Positions 1-11,641 of a DNA stretch of 64,000 nucleotides are shown piece after piece. The notes beneath the pieces were generated by a model. It did not search any database. It was not told the origin of the DNA and worked only from the letters and a program-made list of their open reading frames with translations. This stretch comes from Ottelia alismoides (taxonomy: Eukaryota; Streptophyta; Magnoliopsida; Alismatales; Hydrocharitaceae), in the NCBI GenBank assembly GCA_037367405.1, contig JAZKJV010000086.1:1116001-1180000 (forward strand). Reading direction: 5' to 3'. A program made the position numbers and the translations under genes. Each line of letters starts with the position of its first letter. Position 1 is the stretch's first letter.

Positions 1-552
1 CTACAAGAAGCCGGGCGCTGGAGGCATAACTGCCCGGAATACCTGAAGTCAGTCGACAAAGGTAAAGCCCCAGCAGGTATGAAATCTACTTTCATCATTG
101 AAACTAGCTTTCTCGTTGGATGAGAAGGAAGTTGGGTTGTAGAATCTGCTGCATCTGTTTATGTATGCAATTTGTTGCATTTGTTTCAGGAAACTAGGAA
201 TCTAAAGGAAGGGGAGATAGTCATCCAGATGGGATCTGATGCAAGTGTTGCAGCAGTAGCCTTCGAGACCTGTCGACTATCATTATCTAGTAGTAGAGTC
301 CTAGTACTTAAAGAGTTTCTTTATGTACCTGAAGTCAGAAGGAATTAAATATATGTATCTAAGCTAGTTAGAAGTGGATATTCATTCCTATTCTGTAATA
401 AATTAGTCATAAATCATTATGATAAATATATTGCAGATGGTATTTTGACTTCTGGTAGACTCTATAAATTGTGCATTGATGAGCATGTTATGAATGTCAC
501 AACCACTAATAAAAACCCTAAAAGATCCAGGGAGAATAAAAATCATTAGAAT
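1..552 (+). pseudogene. Copia gag zinc-knuckle end and protease remnant (element A)
   Basis: Near positions 19-45 the frame reads a zinc-knuckle end (PGRWRHNCPEY). The histidine expected in a CCHC knuckle appears as arginine, and the first two cysteines would lie before the window. An aspartic protease follows. The segment WVVESAASVYVC (about 134-170) takes the place of the active-site WVVDSGASVHVC seen in element B, so the catalytic Asp is Glu here and the following Gly is Ala. In-frame stops occur around 121 and 346. The protein would have cut the Gag-Pol polyprotein; this copy cannot make active protease. The stretch runs directly into the pre-integrase domain. Confidence 0.85.
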
Positions 553-1643
553 ATGATTTGGCATCAAAGGCTTAGTCATTTGTCTGTTGATAGCATCAAC
601 AGATTGATAACGGATGGACCTTTAGATTTTCTACAAGTTCAATCTTTGCCTACCTGTGAATATTGTATCCGAGGTAAAATGACTAGGATGCCTTTCTGTA
701 ACAAGATTACAAGATGCGAAGGTATTATTGACCTAATACATACCAATGTATGTGGTCCCTTCAGTACCGCGACTCGAAATGGATATCGATATTATTTGAC
801 ATTTATTGATGACCATTTGCGATACGGGTTTGTCTTCCTATTATGTCATAAATATGAAACCTTTGAAAAGTTCAAAGAGTTCAAGGCTTTGGTTGATAAC
901 CAAATCGATAGGAATATTAAACGGATTTGATCTGATCGAGGTGGCGAGTACCTCTCAGATGAATTCAAGGAATATCTTAAAAAGAATGGAATTGTATCCA
1001 ATCTCACTCCTCCTGGAACTCCCCAACTTAATGGTGTTGCTGAAAGAAGCAATAGGACCATTATGAATATGGTCCGTTCAATGATGACAAAGCACATTTA
1101 CCTCTTAGTTTCTGGGGATATGCAGTAGAGACTACAATATATACTCTGAATAAGATTCCTAGCAAATCTGTTCCTAAGACTCCTCATGAGACTTGGTATG
1201 GAACCAAATCTAGTGTTAATCACTTGAGGGTTTGGGGTTGCTTGGTTCATGCTAAAAACGTGGACGCAAGTAAGCTAGAATCTCGCACTCATGAGTGTTA
1301 CTTCATTGGGTATGTTAAAGATGGTATTGGATACCAGCTCTATGACCCTGATACCCAAAAGGTTTTCGTCTCTAGAGATGTAAAAATTATGGAGGATGAT
1401 TTCCTTAAAGGTCTGGACAAAAATGAAGTAGAGGAACTCATTGAATCCCCTGAGGATTCTAAGCTTTCTAGACCAAAAACAGAAGAGATAAATAAGATGA
1501 AACACACAGACCTCTTCGAAGGAGTTCGAGGGTGGTTGCACCACCGGAAAGGTATGGATTCCATGTGTCAAGTGAGACTGACAATGATCCTTCTTCATTT
1601 GATGAAGCACTCGCGGATCATGACATGGATAGATAGATGCTAG
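553..1643 (+). pseudogene. Copia integrase (pre-integrase zinc region and catalytic core), element A
   Basis: The segment opens with the GAG-pre-integrase motif WHQRLSHLSVDSINR and the paired cysteines CEYC, the His-His-Cys-Cys zinc region of copia integrases. The rve core follows. The first catalytic Asp is substituted, because HTNVCGPFS stands where element B has HTDVCGS. The second Asp (FIDDH) and the Glu (NGVAERSNR, near 1036) are retained. There is a nonsense codon at about 928 and a frameshift near 1090. The C-terminal part (1224-1500) keeps the copia DASKLESR and YFIGY segments. Integrase inserts the cDNA; this copy is dead. The exact ends are arbitrary because the original was one polyprotein. 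Confidence 0.88.
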
Positions 1644-3141
1644 CAATGAAGTCAGAAATTGACTCCATGCATAAGAATGGTGTATGGACCCTAGAGGATC
1701 CACCTAAAGGGGTAAAACCCAATGGGTGTAAATGGATCTTCAAGAGAAAAAGGGGACCTGATGGGAAAGTAGAGACTTTCAAGGCACGGCTCGTAACCAA
1801 GGGCTACACACAGAGAGAAGGCATCGAACTACGATGAGACATTCTCTCCCGTGGCTTTGCTTAAATCCATTAGGACATTGCTAGCTATAGCTGCATATCT
1901 TGACTATGACATCTGGCAGATGGACGTCAAGACGGCTTTCCTCAATGGATACCTCGAGGAGGATATCTACATGGAGCAGCTCCAGGGCTTCATAACTGAG
2001 GATGGCAAAGTACGCAAGCTGAAGAAATCCATCTATGGGCTCAAGCAAGCTTCTCGTAGCTAGAACATCAGATTTGACGAAACCATAAAGAGTTATGATT
2101 TTGTGCAAAATCCTGATGAACCTTGTGTGTACATCGTGTTCATCGTATTCATCGTGCTTTACGTAGATGACATCCTTATCATTGAGAATGATACAGGGAT
2201 GATGACCAGTGTGAAATTTTGGTTATCCCATACCTTTGAGATGAAAGATCTTGGAGAAGCCTCTTACATCTTAGGTCTGAAGTTGTTCAGAAATCGAGAA
2301 AAGAGGATATTGGGATTGTAACAACATGGGTACATTAAGAAGATTCTTGAACGATTCCCTATGGATAGTTACAAGAAAGGTTTCCTCCCCTTAAGACATG
2401 GTATCCACCTGTCTAAAGGGATGGCTCCTCAAACTATTGAGGAAAAGAAAGCCATGGCTGGATGCCCTTATGCATCAACCGTAGGAAGCTTAATGTATGA
2501 CATGATATATACTAGGCCAGATATCTGCCATGCGGTGGGAATGGTAAGTCGTTACCAATCCTGCTATGGAGAGCAACACCGGAATGCGGTAAAGAAAATA
2601 TTTAAATATCTAAGACCGATGCAAGAGTACATCTTGGTCTACAGAGATGGTGATCTCCAAGTCTTGGGATATACAGATTCTAACTTCCAATCGGATATTA
2701 ATGATCGAAAGTTGACATCAGGGTTTGTATTCCTGTTGAACGGTGGTGTTGTGAGCTGGAGAAGCAAGAAGCAGGACACTACAACAGATTCAACAACAGA
2801 AGCCAAATACATTGCTGCATCGGATGCTGCAAAGGAGGTGGTGTGATTGCGCAAGTTCATGCTGGAGCTTGGCATAGTTTCCTCTGATACTCCCCTCCCG
2901 TTACTCTGCAATAACACGAGAGCCATTGCCTAGGCAAAGGAACCCAGATGTCATCAGAAGAGCAAGCACGTGGAAAGGAAATACCACATCATTCGGGAGA
3001 TTCAAAAGTGGTGACATAATCATCACCAAGGTGGCCTCTGCCAACAACGTTGCTGATCCTCCTACCAAACCTCTAACACAGAAGATTTTCGATCAGCATG
3101 TAATGAGTATGGGTTTAAGGATTGTTCCTGAACCGTTCTGA
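1637..3141 (+). pseudogene. Copia reverse transcriptase and RNase H, element A
   Basis: RVT_2-type reverse transcriptase: WTLEDPPKGVKPNGCKWIFK at about 1680-1742, the first catalytic Asp in QMDVKTAFLNGYLEEDIYM (about 1917-1975), KKSIYGLKQASRS, and the second active-site block YVDDILII at about 2160-2185. RNase H follows, with GYTDSNF, STTEAKYIAASD and a final KPLTQKIFDQHV tail ending in a stop at 3139-3141. The RNase H LLCDN aspartate reads Asn here (LLCNN). Frameshifts near 1830 and 2100 and stops near 2062, 2321, 2846 and 2930 break the frame. RT catalytic residues are otherwise kept. Confidence 0.9.
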
Positions 3142-3156
3142 GGGATAGTGGGAGAT
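3142..3156 (+). promoter_or_regulatory. Polypurine tract of element A
   Basis: A purine-rich run, GGGATAGTGGGAGAT, lies directly before the TG of the LTR and directly after the RNase H stop. This is the position of the plus-strand primer in LTR retrotransposons. Element B has a near-identical tract before its own 3' LTR. Confidence 0.85.
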
Positions 3157-5661
3157 TGTTAGCAATGTAAGCCCGAGGCGAACCATTCCTACAATAAATT
3201 TTATTGTAATAAATGATTTATCAATAAAAGTTATTGATTATTTTTCACTCCCTTTATGAGATTGAATGAATGAATGTACTATAAGGTCCCTCTGTACAAC
3301 AAGGGTTATGTACCATGGACATCTTGATGATCATACAGCTGTTGATTCATTGATTGAACCATAGAGGTTGATGCTTGGATGAATATCTAAGGAGTTAGAT
3401 AGAGGACTCATCAAGCATTATCAAATGATTTTTAAGTGATGCTAGTCTGAGTAGGAGATGGCTATCCTTTCTCATATGGCTGATATCTGACCGACCTCTT
3501 GATGCATGTCCTCTGCATGGGAATAGTGATTCGGAGGTGTCAGATTAGTTGAGTAAATGGGTTGACTTAAGGAGATCGAGATAACCAAAGACCTATGTTG
3601 AATGTTGTCATAGCATAGGCATGCATCCTCTGACCAGAGACAGATGTGTTGGTATATGTCTAAGTGTGTACATTTGGCATACCAATAGGTTGATGACCTT
3701 GCCAAGGTCCATATACCGGCGAGCTCGTGTACATGTAAGGACATATGAGTAATACGATCTCTCAAAGGGACCATATAGGTTCACTTATGAATCGGGAGAC
3801 ATGATCTCACTCATGAGGTATGGGACTGATCAAATTCCATGCATGGTCGTCATGCTTTGGAAGCATGACGTGAATTTGAAGGTAAGATATATGCTTTGGG
3901 AAAGCATATGATCTATACCAATTCCCAATGACCACGATTGAGAAACTTAATGATCAAACCCTGATGATGACAGTGTAAAAGTGATCTATAACTTCAGGAT
4001 GATCATAGGTCTTCCAGTATGCAGGATGTACAGGTATTGGGAATACCTGAGGGTGATGTGATCATAAACGATTGTATAACCATGACGCTTCCATTCCGAG
4101 GGTGTGATGAAACAGGTTTGGATTTTAGTGACTCCTCTCAATAGAGAAGTGACCTAATCTTATTCCATGTATTGGACATTGATCTGAATGAGATTCAGAA
4201 GATTAGGTTTACGGTCTTGATTTGATCAAGAATCTGTGGGAGGTCCATGAGATCTGGATTTGAGATGTGATCTTAACATCCAAGTCACTATACGTGGAAC
4301 AATACAATCGCCCTGTCCTTATCTCCAAGTATCTGCGGAGAAATCACATTATTCTAGGAAGGGTTCAAGAATAATTCCATAAATCTAAGCATTAAAGAAT
4401 TGATGATTATATGTAATTTAATCATCTTGATGTGTGTGGAAATTATCCAATGTAATTAAATGAGATTTAATTATTGTGGATAAGAATAATGTGGATAGCA
4501 ATATCCAATTATTCATAATATGTTATAAACTTGATTTATAATGTATTACGGAGAGCTAATTATAATTTATATTTGTTGATTAATTATTAATATGTATTGG
4601 ATACACATTGTGTAATTAATTGAAAATGTAAATTATATTTTGTTTTGGGTTGTGAATGTGATTCACAATTTTTTATGGAAAAATCGTAATATTCTCAAAA
4701 TTAATTATGAATTATTTTTGAAGAATAAATCACAACAAAAGTTGTTGGAAATAATAATAGAGATTTCCATGGAGATATGCAATCTCATAAATCTCATGAG
4801 ATTGCCTCCATAAGAAATAAAGTGGACGGCCACCAAGTCCTACTTGGAATGAGTGGCCATCCACCTTGATATATATGGAAGATGTAATCTTCATGTATAT
4901 TCTCTCCTTATTTGGTTGATGTAATTTATGATTGATTTATATTTGATTTTATCAAATATATTTTTATGTAAATTAAATCATAATTTGTTGGTTTTTTACC
5001 AACAACAATCTTGGCCATTGGATTGAATATAAATCAATCTCATCCATTGATTTTATATGTCCCATGGATTGAGATCCATGGATTCCAAAACCCTTAAATA
5101 GAGAGGCATGACATGCTCTCTAAGGCTATGAATTTTTGGAGTCAAATCTCTCTCATTTCTTCTCACACGCCAACTCTCCCTCTCTTTCTTGGTGGTCGTC
5201 ACCAACCCTAGAGGAGAGAATCGTCGTCGCCTTCGCCGTCGCACCACCGCTTCGACGTTCTTCGGTTCTCCATCTTCTTGGAGTGCTGCACTCACGAAGA
5301 GGACGTTTGATCTCGTATGATAAGATCAGGAGTTTGTCATGCTTGGATCATCTTGTTGGATTGCGAGGATCACGCGGTTCATCCCCGCGCTCGCAAGCGT
5401 CTTCTCCAACGTTCGGACTTCAGACAGGAGGTCTCTTTTCTTAGATACTAGATCAACCACTCTTCAAGAGTTATTCCTTTATACTTGTTGTGGTTCTAGA
5501 TGAAACGATCCGAAAATCATTCTTGGATCATGTGGTTTCATCGCATAAAAAAATTTAAATTCTGCTGCACAGAAAAACTAGTACGACTAGTCGTTCTGCG
5601 TCGTATTCAATACGACGATCACGCTTTAGTGATGTGCTTGAGGACAATACCATATCCTTCA
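3157..5661 (+). repeat. Full copia LTR shared by elements A and B (about 2.5 kb)
   Basis: The LTR begins TGTTAGCAATG after the polypurine tract and ends TTCA two bases before a tRNA-Met primer-binding site, giving about 2505 bp. It therefore serves as 3' LTR of A and 5' LTR of B. A TATA-like CTTAAATAG lies near 5093; the homologous LTR at 17,052 has a better TATAAATA. A G+C-richer stretch (5150-5450) holds short overlapping open frames on both strands that I do not regard as genes. The third LTR (11,339-17,577) matches it closely. Confidence 0.92.
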
Positions 5662-5663
5662 AG

Positions 5664-5676
5664 TGGTATCAGAGCC
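5664..5676 (+). promoter_or_regulatory. Primer-binding site, initiator-Met tRNA type
   Basis: TGGTATCAGAGCC starts two bases after the LTR end. This is the standard plant copia primer-binding site, complementary to the 3' end of initiator Met tRNA. It defines the 5' end of internal region B. Confidence 0.95.
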
Positions 5677-7397
5677 TTAGGTCGAAGGTTTTTGGATACG
5701 ATCCGCAAACTTAGGACGAATTGGGTTCGTTAAGGTCGCGAAAGTTTTTTGTCGCATTTGATTTTCGCACATCAGTTTAGTGAATAACTTCGGCCCTGTT
5801 TAAGTTGTTTAAATACAAATTAATCACTTGTATTTTGTTTTTCATTAAATAAGGAAATCATAGCATCTGATTTTACGTAATTTGGATTCCGTTTGCTTGT
5901 GATATGGTTGTTTTAATGAACATGTATTCACTGTTGCAGGAACTGCGAATCTTAACATGATTAATGAGTTAATTACTGTTTTGATCCGCCTTGAAATGCA
6001 TGAAATATCACTTGCGTTCTGTCCTAAATCAAGTTAGAAATCTTTTAAAATTGAGTTTGTCTAATTTGGATTTAAATTGATTGAGATATGTTAATTTTAG
6101 TGCGTAGGGGTCACTGCTGAAATTACAGTCCTAATCAAGAACCATGTGATTGTCAATTAGTGAAATTAATTGTTAATTTTATGAAATGATTATGGAAAAT
6201 ATTTGTGAAATATTGAAATATGATTATTTCCTTAATTGACTTGGCCTCAACCATATAATTGATTAGATTTGATGTAGATCATAATTGAAAACACAATCAT
6301 CAAACTTGATGCATGAATAGGATTGGGAATTTGTGTAGCAAATTTCCTTATAATAAAAAATGTTTTGATTATTACTATATGGTATAATTTCGGTTGAAGA
6401 ACCGATGATCATCTCAAGTACAATTTGATCTATCTGGTGTTATCCTTTCCTGAGGTGGATATGGTGTCTAGTCAGAGAGCATTGGGGTTGCGGGTTGCAA
6501 TGTATGTGGTCCGTCCCACTCTGGTCGGTACTGGCCATGACAGCGGGTAGGGACTCGATAATGCCAGAGAAAATCAAGGTGTATTTTCTAATTATTAAAA
6601 TTCGAATTAATACGTACTTTGAGATATTACCATATATATTCAAGTAAAATAATCAAGTTTGTTGATTAAATTGGATTGATAATTAATTTAATATGATTAA
6701 ATTGATTATGTCCAATTGAGACACTCTATTGTGAATAGAGTTGTTATTTTCCTTGGAAGAATTAATTATATGAATATGATTCATGATAATTGATTAAAAT
6801 TTGAATATAAGGTGGAGGATCACATAAGTGACATCCATGGTCTCCCGTCAAGGCGAAGGGTTCCGTCACCAGGGATTGAATGTGGGAGACGCCTGTCCGA
6901 AGTGACAGCTCCTGTATGCAAGCACATCTGGATCGGGCCCTTTGCTTCTCGAAAGAGTAAGGCCGTATGCTTAGTGACCCCAATATCGGATCCTCATATT
7001 ATTGGGGCGATATTGGATTGCGCATAGCGAGTACTATTCTTGTTGACGGTTGGTTTAATTAACGACGGGTCAACATTGCCTTAGGGTGGTGGGCCCGGGT
7101 GTTAAAGACCGAATTGGAAAATGCAAGTTGGACTTGCAAGGCGGAATGTGTTCCCGCTTCTATTTATTGGAGTCACAGATTCTCATATTATTGGGATATG
7201 ACAAAGATAAAGAGGAGATCCTAGTTCTTACTAGAGATATAGCGGTAACTATATCTCTTGCTTTGAAAGTGATTAAGGGAATGAACTTTCAAAGTCGACA
7301 ATGCAAGAATAATTTGATTTAAAATGCCTTAATCAAATATCATAAATTTGAATATATGTTTATATGTTCTAATATAGTGCATTCTTAATTTCAGAAA
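5677..7397 (+). other. Untranslated leader of copia element B
   Basis: About 1.7 kb lies between the PBS and the first gag ATG. It is mostly A+T-rich with no credible coding frame. A stretch at 6830-7310 is repeated in reverse complement at about 29,690-30,180 in element C, which marks it as part of the family's conserved leader. I see no other feature. Confidence 0.75.
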
Positions 7398-8201
7398 ATG
7401 AAGTCCTTGAACCCACTAAGCAGGCTTCTTGAGGTCAATCAGTTGACCGTTCCAAATTACTCGAATTGGATCCGTAATTTGGAGCTTGTTCTCTTTGTTG
7501 AGCGCATAAGTTATTTTCTCTCCGAAGATAAGCATGGAAGCCCTAAATCCAAGGAAGAAAAGGCATACAATGACAAGTATGATGAAGATCATGTCTTGGC
7601 TATATGCTATATCCGGTTTTCTCTCTAATGTTCTACAGAAGCAACATGTGGAGATGAGAACATGCCAGGAGATAATGCAGAATCTAAAAGATATGTTTGG
7701 TGACATTAACCACACCCAGTGTTACAATATTTCGAAAGAACTCGTTCGTTGCAAGATGCAGGAAGGAACTTCGGTTCGAGAACATGTACTCAAAATGTTT
7801 GGTACTTGTCTGAACTGGAGACTCTTGGGGCAAATATGGATGCAGACATGCAAGTTGACTTCATTCTGTTGTCTTTGCCCAAGTCTTTCAATAATTTTGT
7901 GGTTTCGTTCCACATGAACAAGTTGGACTTGTCGAACGCTGGTCTTCTTGCTGCACTAAAGTCTGCAGAGAACGTAATGAAGAAAGATGGTTCCGCTGGC
8001 AGTGCAATGGTTGCACTGGTCAGAGGGAAGCGCGGTTGGAAGCAAGGTTCTCGAAAGGACCCGGCCCAAAAGAGAAAGAAGAAGAGTCAAGGCGTTGTCT
8101 CATCTTCTAGTGCATCTACACTGATAGCGTCGAAGAAATCCGACGTATGTCACCACTGCAAAAGTCAGGGCACTAGAGGTGTAACTGCCCGGAATACCTG
8201 A
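7398..8201 (+). pseudogene. Copia Gag (nucleocapsid polyprotein), element B
   Basis: The likely start is the ATG at 7398 (MKSLNPLSRLLEVNQLTVPN). The frame has the plant copia Gag pattern (UBN2/gag_2 type): an N-terminal NYSNWIRNLE segment, then EIMQNLKDMFG, KELVRCKMQEGTSV, LSLPKSFNNFV and a Lys/Arg-rich tail. It ends in a degraded zinc knuckle (CHHCKSQG at about 8150), where the distal His and Cys are lost. Reading needs frame changes near 7530-7620 and 7800. Gag forms the particle that packages the RNA. No intact Gag can be made. Confidence 0.85.
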
Positions 8202-8248
8202 AGTCGTCAGACAAAGGTAAAGCCCTAACAGGTAAAGCCCTAGCACGT

Positions 8249-8776
8249 ATGCAATCTACTTTCATCATTGAAACTAGATTTCTCGTTGGACGAGAAGGAA
8301 GTTGGGTTGTAGATTCTGGTGCTTCTGTTCATGTATGCAATTTGTTGCATTTGTTTCAGGAAACTAGAAATATGAAGGAAGGAGAGATAGTCATCCAGAT
8401 GGGAACTGATGCAAGTGTTGCAGCAGTCGCCGTCGGGACTTGTCGACTATCAATATCTAGTGGTAGAGTCCTTATACTTAAAGAGTGTCTTTATGTACCC
8501 GAAGTCAGAAGGAATTTGATATCCGTATCTAAGCTTGTTAGAAGCGGATATTCATTCCTTTTCTGTAATAAATTAGTCATAAATTGTTATGACAAATATA
8601 TTGCGAATGGTATTTTGACTTCTGGTGGACTCTATGAGCTGTGCATTGATAAATGTATCATGAATGTTACATCCACTAATAAAAACCCTAAAAGATCTAG
8701 GGAGGACAGAAATCTCTCAAATGAGATTTGGCATCAAAGGCTTGGTCATTTATCTGTTGATAGGATCAATAGATAG
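8249..8776 (+). pseudogene. Copia protease and pre-integrase zinc region, element B
   Basis: An open frame of about 175 residues. It begins STFIIETRFLVG and carries the retropepsin site WVVDSGASVHVC, intact here but mutated in A. It continues with CLYVPEVRRNLISVSKL and the GAG-pre-integrase motif WHQRLGHLSVDRINR, and stops at a TAG. The expected continuation follows at once in the same frame, so the stop is a premature nonsense codon. The ATG is internal to the polyprotein and is not a true start. Confidence 0.88.
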
Positions 8777-9705
8777 ATAAAGGATGGACCTTTGGATTTT
8801 CTACAGGTTCAACCTTTGCCTACTTGCAAACATTGCATTTATGGTAAAATGACTAGGACGCCTTTCCGTAACAAGGTTATAAGATGCGAAGATATTATTG
8901 ACGTAATACATACCGATGTATGCGGTTCCTTCAGTACCGCGGCTCGAAATGGATATCGATATTATTTGACATTTATTGATGACCATTCACGATACGAGTT
9001 TGTCTTCCTATTACGTCATAAATCTGGAACCTTTGAAAAGTTCAAAGAGTTCAACGCTTTGGTTGAGAACCAAACCAATAGCAAGACTAAACGGATTCGA
9101 TCTGATCGAGGTGGCGAGTACCTCTCAGATGAATTCAAGGAATACTTTAAGGAGAATGGAATTGTTTCCAATCTCACTCCTCCTGGAACTCCCCAACTAA
9201 ATGGTGTTGATAAAAGACGCAACAGGATCATCATAGACATGGTCTGTTCAATGATGAGCAAAGCACATTTGCCTCTTAGTTTCTAGGGATATGCAGTAGA
9301 GATTGCAATATATATCCTGAATAAGATTCCTAGCAAATCTGTACCTAAGACTCCTCATGAGCTTTGGAATGGAACCAAACCTAGTGTTAATCACTTTGGA
9401 TTTGGGGTTGCTTGGTCCATGCGAAAAACGTGGACGCAAGTAAGCTAGAATCTCGCTCTTGTGAGTGTTACTTCGTTGGGTATGTTAAAGATGGTATTGG
9501 ATACCAGCTTTATGACCCTGAGACCCAAAAGATTTTTGTTTCTAGAGATGTGAAATTTCTGGAGAATGATTTCCTTAAAGGCCAAGACAAGAATGAAGTA
9601 GAGGAACTCGTTGAATCGCTTGAGGATTCTGAGCTTCCTATGCTAGAAACTGAAGAGATAAATAAAGATGAAACACACATACCTCTTCGAAGGAGTTAGA
9701 GGTGG
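8777..9705 (+). pseudogene. Copia integrase core and C-terminal region, element B
   Basis: Integrase continues from the protease/pre-integrase frame. It shows CKHC, HTDVCGS (first catalytic Asp), FIDDHSRY (second Asp) and SDRGGEYLS. The catalytic Glu is lost, because NGVDKRRNR stands where element A has NGVAERSNR. A TAG at about 9284 and a frameshift near 9400 break it. The C-terminal part at 9412-9699 keeps DASKLESR and YFVGY, ending in an acidic linker toward RT. Confidence 0.88.
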
Positions 9706-11323
9706 TTGCCCCACCTGAAAGGTATGGATTCCATGTGTCAAGTGAGACTGACATTGATCCTACTTCATTTGATGAAGCACTCGCGGATCATGACATGGAT
9801 ATATGGATGCTAGCAATGAAGTCAGAAATTGACTCCATTCATAAGAATGGAGTATGGACCCTGGAGGATCCACCTAAAGGGGTAAAACCCATTGGGTGTA
9901 AATGAATCTTCAAGAGAAAAAGGGGAACTGATAGGAAAGTAGGGACTTTCAAGGCACGGCTCGTAGCCAAGGGCTATACACAGAGAGAAGGCATCGATTA
10001 CGCTGAGACATTCTCTCCTGTGGCTATGCTTAAATCCATCAGGACACTGCTAGCTATAGCTACATATCTTGACTACGACATCTGGCAGATGGTCGTCAAA
10101 ACAGCTTTCCTCAATGGATACCTTGAGGAGGATATCTACATGGAGCAGCCCCAGGGCTTCATAACTGAAGATGGCAAAGTGTGAAAGCTGAAGAAATCCA
10201 TCTATGGGCTCAAGCAAGCTTCTCGTAGCCGGAACATCAGATTTGACGAAATCATAAAGAGTTATGATTTTGTGCAGAATCTTGATGAACCTTGTGTATA
10301 CAAGAAGCTTAGTGGGAGCGCCATTGTGTTCATCGTGCTTTACATAGATGACATCCTTATCATTGGGAATGATACATGGATGATGACCAGTGTGAAAATT
10401 TGGTTGTCCCATACTTTTTAGATGAAAGATCTTAGAGAAGCCTCTTACATCTTAGGCCTGAAGTTGTTCAGAAACCGAGAAAAGAGGATTTTGGGATTGT
10501 CACAACATGGATACATTAAGAAGATTCTTGAACGATTCTGAATGGATAGTTTCAAGAAAGGATTCCTACCCTTAAGACATGGTATCCACTTGTCTAAAGG
10601 AATGACTCCTCAAACTGTTGAGGAGAAGAAAGCCATGGCTGGATGTCCTTATGCATCAGTTGTATGAAGCTCAATGTATGCCATGATGTGTACTAGGCCA
10701 TATATCTACCATGTAGTGGGAGTGGTAAGTCGTTACCAATCCTGCTATGGAGAACAACACTGGAATGCAGTAAAGAACATATTCAAATATCTAAGACGGA
10801 GGCAAGATTACACTTGGTCTATGGATATGGTGATCTCCAAGTCTTGGGATACACAGATTCTGACTTCCAATCGGATATTAATGATCGAAAGTCGACATCG
10901 GGGTTTGTATTCTTGTTGATTGGTGGTGCTGTGAGCCGGAGAAGCAAGAAGCAGGACACTACTGCAGATTCAACAACAGAAGCCGAGTACATTGCCGCAT
11001 CAGATGCTGCAAAGGAGGCGGTGTGGTTGCGCAAGTTCGTCCTGGAGCTTGGCGTAGTTTCCTCTGATACTCCCATCCCATTACTCTGCGATAACATGGG
11101 AGCCATTGCCTAGGAAAAGGAACCCAGATGGCATCATAAGAGCAAGCACGTGGAAAGGAAATACCACATCATTCAAGAGATTCAAAAACATGGTGACATC
11201 ATCACCACCAAGGTGGCCTTTACCGACAACGTTGCTAATCCTCTTACCAAACCTTTGACATAGAAGGTTTTCGACCAGCATGTAATGAGTATGGGTTTAA
11301 GGATTGTTCATGAATGGTTCTGA
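9702..11323 (+). pseudogene. Copia reverse transcriptase and RNase H, element B
   Basis: RT motifs in order: WTLEDPPKGVKPIGCK (about 9858), a damaged first active-site block QMVVKTAFLNG (Asp replaced by Val, about 10,087), KKSIYGLKQASRSR and YIDDILII (about 10,342). RNase H keeps GYTDSDF, STTEAEYIAASDAAKEAVWLR and LLCDN (about 10,850-11,100) and looks complete at the catalytic positions. Stops near 9904, 10,183, 10,419, 10,540, 10,667 and 11,112 interrupt it. The last codon is the TGA at 11,321-11,323, just before the polypurine tract. Confidence 0.9.
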
Positions 11324-11338
11324 GGGCTAGTGGGAGAT
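11324..11338 (+). promoter_or_regulatory. Polypurine tract of element B
   Basis: GGGCTAGTGGGAGAT lies between the RNase H stop and the TGTTAGC start of the LTR. It matches the tract of element A apart from substitutions. Confidence 0.85.
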
Positions 11339-11641
11339 TGTTAGCAATGTGAGCCCGGGGCGAAGCATTCCTACAATAAATGTTACTGTAATAAATGATT
11401 TATCAATGAAAGTTATTGATTATTTTTCACTCCCTTTCTGAGATTGAATGAATGAATGCACTATAAGGTCCCTCTGTATAACAAGGGTTATGTACCATGG
11501 CCAGCTTGATGATCATACACTTGCTTATTCATTGATTGAATCATAGAGGTTGATGCTTGGATGAATATCTAAGCAGTTAGATAGAGGACTCATCACGCAT
11601 CATCAAATGATTGTTAAGTGATGCCAGTCTAAGTAGGAGAT
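11339..11641 (+). repeat. Copia 3' LTR of element B, first piece
   Basis: Begins TGTTAGCAATGTGAGCCC as in the LTR at 3157. It is cut at 11,641, where a solo Athila-type LTR has inserted; GAGAT at 11,637-11,641 is one copy of the target duplication. The LTR resumes at 15,399. Confidence 0.92.

Larger units (their letters stand above)
1..5661 (+). mobile_element. Ty1/copia element A (3' part: internal region plus LTR)
   Basis: This is the 3' portion of a copia retrotransposon that starts before the window. The domain order, zinc-knuckle remnant, protease, pre-integrase, integrase, RT, RNase H, is the copia order (integrase before RT). A polypurine tract at 3142-3156 and a full LTR follow. The LTR runs straight into a tRNA-Met primer-binding site and the leader of a second element, so A and B share one LTR. 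All frames carry stops or frameshifts. DNA similarity to element B is high along the whole internal region. Lineage within copia was not determined. Confidence 0.93.
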
